A stretch of 64,000 nt of DNA from Macrotrachela quadricornifera. Taxonomy: Eukaryota > Rotifera > Eurotatoria > Philodinida > Philodinidae. Positions within the stretch are counted from its first letter, which is position 1; every line of letters starts with the position of its first letter. The translations under genes were made by a program, and so were the position numbers. Under the pieces are notes generated by a model. It was given only the letters and a program-made list of their open reading frames with translations. It was not told where the DNA came from and made no database searches. The stretch is from contig JAJEKB010020847.1 in the NCBI GenBank assembly GCA_022393335.1, positions 1,403,382 through 1,467,381 on the forward strand. The letters are read 5' to 3'. Positions 11,385 through 22,429 of this stretch are shown here, one piece after another.

Positions 11385-12824
11385 TTATATCGATGCCATA
11401 AATTCTTGAACAGCACTCACAACTTGTTCATGTGCTTTTGGGTAGATCGCTAAATTCATCAAAATGTTACAGTAAAATTATTTTTATTTCACTTCTTACC
11501 TGGTGCATCGAAAAATCCGTGAACAACGCCTTTGACCAATACTAGCTTCGTTTTAATACCAGCTTTTTCTAGAGCTTCCTGATATGCTATTAAATACAAA
11601 TATAATTCATTCGCTGTTTTTATTGAAAAAAGTGTTTATATACCGTAGCTATCGTCACGCAATGGATCAAGTTCAGCAACAATAAATAATGCTGGTGGCA
11701 CACCACCGAAAGAGGTATTGAGTAGTACAGATACTTGAGGATCTCTCGTATGAGCTTTATCATGAAATGCAGTCACAAAAGACCTATGAAAGTATAATGG
11801 TTCTTATAGCTTTTCGATTTATTCCATAAATATCTACAGACCACTCAATGAACTCAGGTGTGAGCTCATATTGTTCGGTGGTAAATTCTTTAGCAGATGC
11901 TGTTTGCAAAGTGAAATCATAGATGCCATAAACAAGAATCTACTCGATAATATTTTAACTTGTATCATCAATATTGACATATATATTATATCTTTACCTG
12001 AAAATCCAAATTTTTTAGTGTATGACAAAGTGAAGCACTTATCATAGCACCTGCACTGTCTCCTGCTAGACCAATCTTAGCAGTTTCATCAACACCTAAT
12101 ATAATGTTTCATAACTATTAAAAGATTTTAGAAAAGGAAACAAACCATAGTTAACTTTATTTTTGATAATATGTTGAGTAACTTGACGTGCATCATCAAG
12201 CCAAATAGGATATTTGTGTTCGGGAGCTAGACGATATTCGACAGAAATCCAAATTGTTTTTGTTGCACTAAATCATCAATGTACCATCAAACAAAGAAGA
12301 AAGAATTAATTAAGAGATTGTACATACTCTGCAAGAAGATTAACAATTGTTTGATGTGTCTTTCGACTACAAAGAATCCAAGCTAACCATAAAGGAAATC
12401 AGTAGTATAAAATCATTAGTCAATCGTAGTTTTACCTCCACCATGAAAAAATATAACTAATTTGTCTTTATTGGCATCAACTGGTGTATAAATAGTGATG
12501 GGTATTTCTAAATATAATAATTTCACAAAAAAATTATAAACCATTCTTATGGATGAAACGTACCAGCCGAATCAATTTTGACTTGTTTTTCTTGGATGGT
12601 TCCTTTAAATGTATTTGCGAATGTTTCGTTAGCTTTAGCATCGAATGCGTCACAGAATTTTCGCAGTGGTTCTACTTTTAACTCATCTAATGGTATAGCC
12701 AATTCTGCTGCTAACTTTCGATGAGCAATTGTCTCATCAGTAAATCGTGGATCCCTATAATAATAAGATGCAATGAAACAAAAGAGTGAGTCATTGCTAT
12801 CATAAGAAGAAAATGAACTTACAT
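11385..12824 (-). CDS. Alpha/beta hydrolase, hormone-sensitive-lipase/arylacetamide-deacetylase-like
   Basis: Ten exons on the minus strand: 12823-12824, 12564-12754, 12436-12507, 12328-12382, 12146-12267, 11998-12095, 11842-11939, 11644-11783, 11500-11586, 11385-11449; 309 residues. Introns are about 48-68 bp. The oxyanion-hole motif is HGGA (86-89; HGGG is more usual). Then come VEYRLAPEH, the nucleophile elbow GDSAG with Ser161, the acid Asp252 (ELDPLRDD) and His282 (VVHGFFDAPG), a complete Ser-Asp-His triad in the usual order. The family hydrolyses esters and acyl amides. There is no signal peptide, so it is probably cytosolic. The start codon seems divided: exon 1 supplies AT and exon 2 supplies G, giving MDPRFTDE. 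The frame before it has a stop a few codons upstream, and no other Met lies in exon 2. Similar bacterial enzymes exist, so an old transfer is possible but cannot be judged by eye. Confidence 0.85.
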
Positions 12825-12884
12825 GAATAAAATAATCTGAAATTATGCGTTTATTGAATGGAAGATGATGTTTTGATGATCAAA

Positions 12885-13300
12885 AATGAAGAAGAGAAAA
12901 TAAAAAATAAAAACTGATATTCATTTACTGTACTAAGACAACATTTTCATTAACAGAACGCAAGAAAAAGAGTAAATACATGCAAATGTCATTATAACGA
13001 TTCCTATTAAAGAACATCTTATCTCCATCACCATCTACAAGGACAGAATGAAGAAAATTAAAAAATGAATCATTATTATTCTCATATGAAAAAACAACGT
13101 GCACGAAGATAATTGGTTAGAATTATATGTTTGTTGCATGAAAAACACTGTTTTGAAGGTCGATAATGTAGTATAGAATAAAAAATGATAGTACCTTGAT
13201 AAGACTATATTCTCATTAGCAAATGCAGATGAAAAAAAGCAACAGTAAATAGGCATACCTGTGAGTCTCATGGGCTCGCTTAAAGAACATCTTATCTAAA
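12885..13300. repeat. Diverged direct duplication upstream of the hydrolase
   Basis: Two similar segments, about 12885-13022 and 13150-13298, both contain a CATTAGCAAATG/CATTAACAGAACG-type stretch and end in the shared string TTAAAGAACATCTTATCT. They look like an old tandem duplication of roughly 275 bp spacing just 5' of the hydrolase gene. Neither copy codes for anything recognised. Confidence 0.4.
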
Positions 13301-14689
13301 ACACAAATCTCTTATGTCATTAACTGAGATCAAGGGCATGTAAATGACACTGGATGCATAGTTATTTGAATCTGAACGGCTTCTTTGATTAGAGATCCGA
13401 ATCATTATTTAAGTAACTCTCTACTATTTAGAGTTATGAAGTTCAGGGTTTTTGCTGTTATTTTCATTTTCATAAATTCTCATTGCAATTCAGACTCAAA
13501 TTACATTATACTCAAGAAAGCAAAAATTGGTCGATATGATAATTAGTCGACACATTAAAAACAAGTTTACATACTAAGTATTTCAATGAAAAACATCGAT
13601 TCTCTCCATCAAAGTAAAAATAAAAGAATACGAAGTATTATTATAAGATTGTGTAACAAAAAAAAGAAATATTGAAGGTGCCTGAACTGTACATATAAAA
13701 AATGAAAATTCGTACATTATAAGTGTGTCTGTTTGTTGTAGTATCCAGCCACAGTACTGTCATGGCTACAAAATGTGAACGTTTGCAGGGATTAATGAAT
13801 TGATTTCTGAATTTCTTTAGTTGTGAAATTTTTACACGTTTCGAAAATCCTTCTAAAATTCTTTTAAAAAATCGAGCAAAAAAGTATAGTTTCTGAAGAC
13901 TAGGAGGAGGTGAGTCCCCCCTTCCTTTTCGGTCGCGACAGCCCTGAAAGTCATTAAGGGTACCCCACCCCCTGCCCTCTTTTTTTGATGATTTTTAGAT
14001 CTCATAGATAGTAAGTCCGATTGAGCGGAACCTTTTATGGTAGATAGATCACCTAAAATGATGAGCTACGTGTTCGAGGAAAAATTTTTCTATGGCGGTT
14101 TTCATGGTTTTCTGTAGAACCTACTGGTTTTTCATAGGTTCTCACCTTGAATTGGGACTTGTATGTCAAACCTTGTTCGATTTGGCTGAAAATCATTTGA
14201 TTTTAGTTGAAAAACTGGCTTCATATTAACTTTTTTACGAATGACTTTGATTGTTAAACTTATTCTTCAAACTGAGAGCTTTTTTTTGAAATGTTTCGTT
14301 CATTTAATTACAAAATAGTCGACTATTTCTCATAACGACTTATTTTCCTATCGATCAATTTTCGTAGCGACCAATTTTCGTAGATTCGAGTAAAAGAAAA
14401 TCACCCGATTTTTCGATGATCAATCTTTGGATACGTATGATTATGAACGAATCAATAGTTGAATAGTTGCAGTGATAATTAAATATTGAATTCAACTTTC
14501 AAGTTTGACACTATTGTGTAATGAGAAGCTGTCTTCTTGTCTAAATTAATGAATATCAAGGTAGAAATTGTATATTTCCGAATAATTTTATATATATAAC
14601 TATTTTGGTTTTTTTCAGAATAAATATACAACATATGGAAAATTATTTTCTTTTATGAAGCAGAAATAGAACGAGATAAAAATTAGATG
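13301..14689. other. Non-coding, compositionally distinct block
   Basis: No gene recognised. The part from about 13740 to 14240 contains GC-rich tracts such as GGTACCCCACCCCCTGCCC that stand out from the AT-rich surroundings and read like part of an interspersed repeat. Its boundaries could not be fixed. Confidence 0.35.
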
Positions 14690-16510
14690 TAATATGAAAC
14701 TAGATGGTATACGAGTTTCACTCGACTATGAAATGTAGTGCGAAGTCGAGAATGTCGATTATCGAAAAATCGGTAATTCATTAAAAATGTATATTCGTTT
14801 CAACGATTCAACACGAATGAAACATGCACTAGACAAGCTCTTTCGGATTTATCGAATCATATTTCCTATCTGTGAATGTTATCGAGAAAGTCAGATTTCG
14901 ATCAATAGAAGAAATTCATCACTATGGGAATTCTATCATTACTTATCAACTTGATTCTAGTGAACACTATCGACAAATTCGATCTCGAAATTCTATCCTC
15001 ACGTTGAAACAAAAATATTCTGTTTACCCGTTTTCGAGATCATCGCGATACAAAATACGGTGCACTGCTGTTCGCTCTCAAGAAATCGATTTTTATAAAA
15101 AAAAAAAAGCATCATTCATTTGCTCTCTTTATAAAGTGATAGAAATTGAGAAAAATGACATGGATAAAGTAGTTTTACAATAGCTTCTCTCGAATACTAT
15201 GAAAATCATAAATATCACTTTAAGGATTAATTATCTATTCAGCGAATCTATTCTGATTTATTAGATCTTGAGATAGAAACGCGGCTAACTCTTTACGTTA
15301 CCTTTGTTTTAATTATCTCAATCATGGAAAATGGTCTCGCCATATTTTATCTATGAATCCAGATTTTATTTTGAGCAAATAAAGTATCATTTTGAAATTT
15401 CGATTCGATTTGCATCCTATTCAATGCTTCAGTTTTGATGTTTGAACGACAATAAAACGACTTCTTATTCTTCATATCATAGTGTCACAAAGAATGGACT
15501 TTGGATGCTTTATCGAGAAAAAGAAACTAGATGGTACTCGAGTTTCGCTTGACTACGAAATACGATGGAAAGATGAGAAATCAAGAATTTGTTAGAAAAA
15601 TGAGCATCCATTTCAACAACTAAATATGAATTTTGATCAATTATCTAATCTAGATTGAGAAATTTAATTTACATACATAACGAAATTTGTCACTACGAGA
15701 ATACTCTCGGTATGGTTATAATCCAGCTGTTATTAAAGCTAAAATTTCTAATAGAAAGAGAATGGCGCCTAACTTTCAGTCTCGTTTTCATTCTATTCAT
15801 CTCAATTAGTAACAGTACAGTCTACAAAAATTTGTCTTTTCTCGAACCTATGTGTAAACAAATGAGAGCTTGTAATAAGGATCTAAAAGTAAAAAATAAC
15901 GAATCAATCTCGATATTCTAATATTATATTTGAACTATGTGTGTTTTAGTAAAAATTCATTTGTACGTAAATAAAATATTTATCAAATGAGATGAATTTT
16001 GACGTAGTTTCGTAGAAATATTGTTTGAAAAATGTGAAATATATAACTTCTTTATCATTTAAATAGTTATTTTTAATTATTTCTTTTTTTTGTTTAATGT
16101 AAATTACAATGTAAAGAACTAAAGCAAAACGAATAAATTTTATTCTGAATTTTAAAAAACTGAAATTTAAATGTTTCAAGAGAAAATTATAAGATTTTAT
16201 TGTATAATCTAATTAATCGATAGACATATACCATACATAACTATGAAACCTCCATGAAAGCTTAGATGCAATTTTTTTCTAAACGTCAGGTACTTATATT
16301 TCATTCGGATTCATTTATCTGTCATCAGATGTATTCACAGCTGTTATACAGAAAAATCTGTTGTATAGAAACAAAGGCGCTTAACTATTTGTCTTTTTTC
16401 GAGTTTATCTGTGAAAGAATGGGACTTCCTGATAAAGATCTAAAAAAAATATCAACGGTTCAGTCTGAATATTTTCATTTCGTGTTTCAACGGATTTTTC
16501 GTTTGTGATG
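14690..16510. repeat. Degenerate direct-repeat block, two to three copies
   Basis: AAACTAGATGGTATACGAG at 14697 recurs as AAACTAGATGGTACTCGAG at 15526, each followed by a matching TTTC.CT.GACTA.GAAAT stretch. A second motif recurs three times: ACGCGGCTAACTC (15289), GGCGCCTAAC (15764) and GGCGCTTAAC (16376), followed in the latter two by TTTGTCTTTT..CGA and GATCTAAAA downstream. Spacing of copies is about 830 and 615 bp. The short frames inside (14872, 15655, 16266) are not homologous to anything recognised and are probably chance openings in the repeat. Confidence 0.45.
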
Positions 16511-17164
16511 CGTACATAATGTAAGTAAAAGAGCCAAAAAAATTCGCGAAGAAACTCAATAATACGAATTTCACAAAAATCAATGAATAAATTAGATAGC
16601 TCTGATTGAAAAATAAAACTATTTTATTTAATTGTATATATAAAGCAAATTTTAAGATTAAGAAATTAAATGATTTTTTTCATTATTGGAAATCTATCAC
16701 AATTTTTCAAGTTCAAATATCCTTCCTTATTATTTTAACGTTATTTTACTGTCCTCGAACAATTCTTAATTAAAACTCCTTTTGCTAGTAAAGCAAAAGT
16801 AATACGTACTGTATTCATATATTATCTGATACTTTTTTAGTCTGAGGATTTATATAATACTCTATAGAGTAGCTATTTTAATCATGTTTTCTTTTTATTC
16901 TAGGTAGAAGATTTTTTTGATATTGAACGTCATTAGTTGGATTCCATTTCTCTTAGTATTAATTAGTATGTAAATGACAAAAAGTAATTACTTTTAACGA
17001 ACATATATTTTCTCATTTCTTCTTTTACAAGAAAAATACTTATTTTCTATCTAAAACCGTGTAAGAAGAAATATTAATTTCAGAAAATCTTTAAATATAG
17101 TATGAATGACAAGCAGAAAATATAATCAAACAAGTATCATATATTAAATGAATTTCTATTTCTA

Positions 17165-18301
17165 ATGTCTGATAACAGTACTATCAATTCATCCTTATTG
17201 AACTATATTGTTTCATTATATTATATCAGTCGACAATTAACTTTATATGTTGCTGTTATTCATATGATTGTTGGTACAATTGGAAATAGTTTAAATATTT
17301 TAATATTTACTAGTAAAAATTTTCGATCTAATTCTTGTTCACTCTATTTTCTTTTTTCATCAATTGCCAATTTACCTGTTATATATGTTGATATGATTAC
17401 TCAAATGCTTACACAATATTTTGGTATTCAAACTGATACATCATCAGATTTTGTTTGTAAATTTAAATTTTATACTGTGGAAACATTTCGTGTTTTATCC
17501 GCTACTTATATTGCTCTAGCTTCATTTGATCGATATGTATCAAGTTGTCAAAATGTTAATCGTCGTCGATGGAGTACAATTCAACGTGCTCGAATACTTA
17601 TTATTCTTATAACAATTTTCATATGTATTAGTTATTATCATGTTCCACTCTATTTTCATGTTAAAATGTTACCTGAAGGTAAATTATCTTGTATTGGTGA
17701 AACATCAGCAAGTGGATATCGTCTTTTTTCTGATATTTATTTTTTAATTACTTATTGTATTATACCTCCATTTATTATGTTAATTTTTGGTTGTTTAACA
17801 ATTAAAAATGTTCGTTTATCTAAACAAAAAATAGTACCAATTAATACAAATATATCGGTATCATTACGTCGAAAAGATACTCAACTTGTACGTATGCTTA
17901 TAATTCAAGTTATATCATTTATTCCATTAACATTACCTGTTGGTATTCGAAAACTCTATGCTTTATTTACTGCATCATTTGTTAAGAGTGAACTTACATT
18001 AGCTACAGATGATTTTGCTCATAAATTTTTAACATTAGAATCAATTATTTATCATAGTTTCAACTTTTTTCTATATACAATGGTAAGCAGTGTCTTTCGA
18101 AAAGAATTAAAATTAATTCTCAAATGTACAAACAAACGAACACATATTGATATGAGTGCGTTACATAATCCATCAATGATTGGTTCAACGAATAAAACTA
18201 TTCAACAAACTCAACGACTTAGAGAAAAAGAACATAGAATAAATCTTAATAAGAAAACAATTAAAAATCATTGTCTAGAACAGCCAAATACTCGTAATTA
18301 G
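17165..18301 (+). CDS. Rhodopsin-like G-protein-coupled receptor, peptide-receptor-like
   Basis: A 378-residue single-exon seven-transmembrane protein. Segment 1 carries the expected GNSLN (about 42-46). Segment 3 ends in SFDRY, an intact DRY motif (about 121-125), and Cys98 (FVCKF) is available for the usual disulfide with the Cys in LSCIG of the second extracellular loop. Segment 7 reads FNFFLYT rather than NPxxY, a variation shared with many invertebrate peptide receptors. The N-terminus has two N-glycosylation sites (NST, NSS), and the tail is long, basic and Ser/Thr-rich. The layout resembles FMRFamide-type or orphan receptors of lophotrochozoans, but no ligand can be assigned. Unlike the receptor at 2630, its signalling motif at segment 3 is intact. 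Confidence 0.85.
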   Translation: MSDNSTINSSLLNYIVSLYYISRQLTLYVAVIHMIVGTIGNSLNILIFTSKNFRSNSCSLYFLFSSIANLPVIYVDMITQMLTQYFGIQTDTSSDFVCKFKFYTVETFRVLSATYIALASFDRYVSSCQNVNRRRWSTIQRARILIILITIFICISYYHVPLYFHVKMLPEGKLSCIGETSASGYRLFSDIYFLITYCIIPPFIMLIFGCLTIKNVRLSKQKIVPINTNISVSLRRKDTQLVRMLIIQVISFIPLTLPVGIRKLYALFTASFVKSELTLATDDFAHKFLTLESIIYHSFNFFLYTMVSSVFRKELKLILKCTNKRTHIDMSALHNPSMIGSTNKTIQQTQRLREKEHRINLNKKTIKNHCLEQPNTRN

Positions 18302-20084
18302 AATAAAACAATATGTAGAAGTATTAACAACATTTTACTTCATACATCTTTTCAAAAACATTCTTCAATAAAAAAAAATCTTATCTAAGATGTATATTTT
18401 ATATTAAAAAGCAAAAGGAATTTTAATTATATTTCTGTCAACGAAATAGAAAAAGAAACAGGACTGCAGCATTATATTGAGATATTTTAGTTGATAATTT
18501 ATCAATATTATGTAGATCTACATCTTTCTTCTTTTGTTGTTAATTATAATTACCATTGCTATCCACTTGTTCCATTTTGTTACGTTCATTATCGTCTGTT
18601 TTATACAAAATTGATCAAATAAAATTAACTTCTCGGGCTGATAAAAAACAAAAAAATTAAAACTATATTTTAAAAATAAAAACAGACCATATATTCGATC
18701 GAACAATTCCATTTTAAGAAGTACGTCAGGACACATTATTAGCAAAATATTTGTACCGATAGGCACACCACTCCTACATGATATAACCCATGTGTAATGT
18801 CATTCTTACGTGATATCTCTTATGTGGAGAAATTCCACCATCTATATTGTATATGTGTCCTCTTATTCTTCACCTTGATTATGTAACTGTTCTCTTTTTT
18901 TCTTTTTTCTTGTTCTTCGATATAATGGTATGCTTTATATAATATGAGCATAACTGGACGGTGAAGTAATGAAGTGAGTATGGTCACATACGAAGAATAA
19001 CGGTAACGTTACTTCTCCAATTTGTCATTATGATCATAATAAAATACATGCTGCAGCAGTAACGAAATAGCCTATCCTTTTCTCTATTTTTGTTACAGTA
19101 TTGGTCCTAGAGAATGGACCAAAAGCACTATTCAAGAAACGTAGTTCACTTCATATCTAATCCAAATTAATTAGAATGAAACGTCAGTATGTCGAAATAA
19201 CAGTAGTATTAAAATAATGACAATATTTAAGCTTTCTTTAACTTTTCAAGAATTACCGAAAGACATGTTTAGTACTTTTTTTTGAGGATCACTTCAAAGT
19301 ATGTTTAGTAACGTTTGAATTGTTATTCAGAAACATCCTCAACGAACTTTTGAGAACAAGGCAGGGAATATCTCTGGTAACGTTTTAAGACCGATTTCGA
19401 GATACTATATATGACATTTCCAACACTAATTGTGGTTAGCATCTGCAGATTTCGCAGAGTTCTCTTCAGATGATAACTACTTGATGAGGGCTAGCTACTC
19501 ATAATAACTACAGTTTTTCTAAAATAACTTACGAGAGTAGTTGTTACGTTGCAAAGGGTTAATTAGTATGACACATGAAACGTCCTGAGGCTATTGGAAT
19601 ATCACAACTAGATCTCTCGATAGTGGCCACAGCAATGACTTGTCGAACTCTAATGCGAATTCGTTGTGACAAAAATGCATTGCTACGTAGTTACGGCAAA
19701 CGACTACATTGTGAGCTATTTCGCCTGAATTGATAGCTTTCCTGTAAAAATCAGTATGTAAGTGCTCTTCAGGTTAAAACAAATCTCTACAACTTAAAAA
19801 CGCTTAGAGGATTTCATAACCTTCCAGTTAATATGGTTTTATTGAGGAATGCAGCAGTAACGCTACATTGACCATCTACCCACCGTATCCACGATGGCAT
19901 TGGTCCACTGGTCACCTGTGCTACCGTGCCAACGTTGATACAATAGATAAGTGGATCGAGAATACGACCCAACCATCCGACATAAGGAAAATCAATTCTT
20001 CCATTTCGTTTTCGAACTATCTAAGAACAAAGACTACAACTTTCTCAGAACCATCTGTGAGTAGTCTCTAGAACTCTTTGGATT
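18302..20084. other. Gene-free region, decayed repeats
   Basis: No coding region recognised. From about 19260 on, phrases resembling the ~34 bp unit described next appear in weak form. The open frames at 18518 (minus) and 19868 (plus) show no domain. Confidence 0.35.
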
Positions 20085-22370
20085 CTATATGGGGATGGTT
20101 CCTGCAAATTCTTGAGCCTTTTTAGGAATAATTTCTAAAAATTTTTGAGGTCTACTTGGCGGTAGTTACTACAACTTTCTGGTGTCTATCTATGAATGAT
20201 CTCTACTTCTTTTGGAGACTATCACTAAGTGGAGAGAAACCATTTCTTTTTAATATGATTTAATTAAATTACTTTATCAAGTGGTTTTGCTTAATACTTA
20301 ATATTAAGAAACAAGTAACGTGAATCGAGGTGATCCACTAGGTTTCTTGACTGTAGATTCGTAATAATACCCTGCCGACAAACATATTCATTTTAGGGTT
20401 AAGATTCTGATTGCAGTCAAGAGAATTAAATATTAAGGTAAAACTTAATATTAAAATGAAGCTTTTTATTTAACATTTAATTCACTAGAAATTAGGTATT
20501 TAATTAATCATTTTGACTTAAACGCCATCCAATCTGATTTTCTCCATACCGAAGATACAATACTATATTGACTTTCTTTTACAACAGTAAACTAACACTT
20601 TATTTTTACAAAACAAAGATAAGATAAAAACTAAATGAAGTCTTTTGGTCATGGCAAACAAGGGAAAGAATGAATAACATAACCAAAAAATTGTTGCGAC
20701 TACTTTTTATCAGTTCTACTGCGAGAATAGTCTCTATAATTTTAGAGAGTCAACCAAGGAGTAATTTCTTTAACGATATGAAGTCCACTACAAGATTATC
20801 TATATAACTTTTTGAGAACTATTACGAGATGATTCCTACGACTTTTTCGCACATCAGAAAGTAATTTCTGTAACATTTTGCGACTTATCTAAGGATAATT
20901 TCCATAAATTTGTAAGGCTTACTGGGGCAATCTGTACAATTGTTTAAAGCTTGTGAGGGTTGAACTTAATATAAGCTTCTTTTCATAAAACTCAATCAAA
21001 AACGAAATATTCGTAGCGTTGCCGTAGGTACAAATACTATATGATTGCTGTAATATCGTAGATATCACAAAATCCTAAGGTTTCTACATACATTTATTTT
21101 GTTATAAACTTTTTCTTTTTAAAAAATATTATTTTATCGCAAAATCAAATTCCCATCATATAATATGGTAATTTGGGCTTGCCACGAGAAGATTTCTATA
21201 AGTTTTGAGAGCCTACTAGGAAATAATCCGTACAGACTAAATTCATAAGTAGTCAATCAAAACAACCCCAAATATTCCAAGTTTTCTTTTACATCAGTTT
21301 TTATAATATTTTTTAATGATTATTCCGGGAAAAAAGGCTGTAAACTTTGCTAAGAAATGAGGATGCTGTGGTCAAAATACTAAACATGGTACTGAAACAG
21401 CTTAAAATCTCATTTTTCCTGATAAAAGATCGGAAAAGAACGATTCGCAGATCTCAAAATAACTATATTTTGGAGAAATATGACATAGTAGATTTTATAG
21501 AGTAGAGGTTGTACTACAAAACCTTGTATTTAGTTTCTCAAGTACAGTTAGAAAGTATGAACAAATCTTAGTGGAACATTATACACTTTAATTATTGTAG
21601 AACTAGAATTTTTTGATAGAAATATTGTATTGAAATTTATTCATACTCTTTGACTGTATTTGAAAATCCATTAGAAGGTTTTGGAGTGTAAAACTTTCTC
21701 TATAAGACCTACTATGTCATACATCTTCAAAATATAGCATTTTTGTGATCTTTTATCAGGAAAAATCTAGGTTTTAGTGCTGGTTTATATCGTTTACGGC
21801 GTCGTGTTCTTCTATGTGAGATGGAATTTTAAGCTATTTTACGTACTATGTCTAGGATTGTAACTATAACTTCATTGCACTAAAATGATCAACGGAAAAA
21901 CCTTAGGAATTATTGTATAAAAAACACGTTTTGAATATTTTGCGCTTTTTAGATTGACTACTCACAGAACTGTTCTAGAACAGTTTAGGACGTAGTAGAG
22001 TCTGTTCCCTGTAATTATATAAAGCTTTCTATGAGTGATTTATATAACTTGTTAGGATCTTAACAGTAGGTAATTCGTATATCGTTTTGCAGACTATTAA
22101 AGGTTCATCCCTGTTAATAATTAAGGACGACTGAGGTATAAATCCTACAATTTTTTGGAACATTTCAGACGATGTACTTTATAGCTTTTTCTTGCCTGTC
22201 ATGATTTGGTGCCCATAAGTTTTTAGAAATTATTAAGGGTGATGTATATAATTTTTCTGGATGCGCGTAATGCTGTACTTTAAACTTTTCTGAAGTCTAC
22301 ATGTAAATGATCTTTTAGCCTTTTAGAGTTTATCCGATGATAATCTATCAGAAGTTGCATACATAATCTC
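20085..22370. repeat. Degenerate ~34 bp tandem repeat array, forward orientation
   Basis: Loose copies of a unit like GTAATTTCTATAACTTTTTGAGACCTACTA run through 20085-20230, 20720-20960 and 22000-22370. In the clearest stretch, copies begin near 20724, 20761, 20794, 20831, 20861, 20894 and 20927, that is every 30-37 bp. Copies are heavily diverged. A foldback element (21246-21966) interrupts the array. Confidence 0.55.
21246..21966. mobile_element. Foldback (long inverted-repeat) element inside the array
   Basis: Long inverted arms flank a centre near 21600. Matching pairs include CCTGATAAAAGATC (21418) with the reverse complement of GATCTTTTATCAGG (21749), CTATATTTTGGAG.AATATGACATAGTAG (from 21464) with its mirror at about 21705-21740, and the outer AGTAGTCAATC (21248) with GATTGACTACT (21952). 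Arms are roughly 80% alike over 200 bp or more by eye. No transposase frame is present. Confidence 0.65.
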
Positions 22371-22429
22371 TAAGTGCTGATCAAAATATATAGCCATAGT
22401 CCATGAATTTTTTCAGAAAAGTTATCAGA

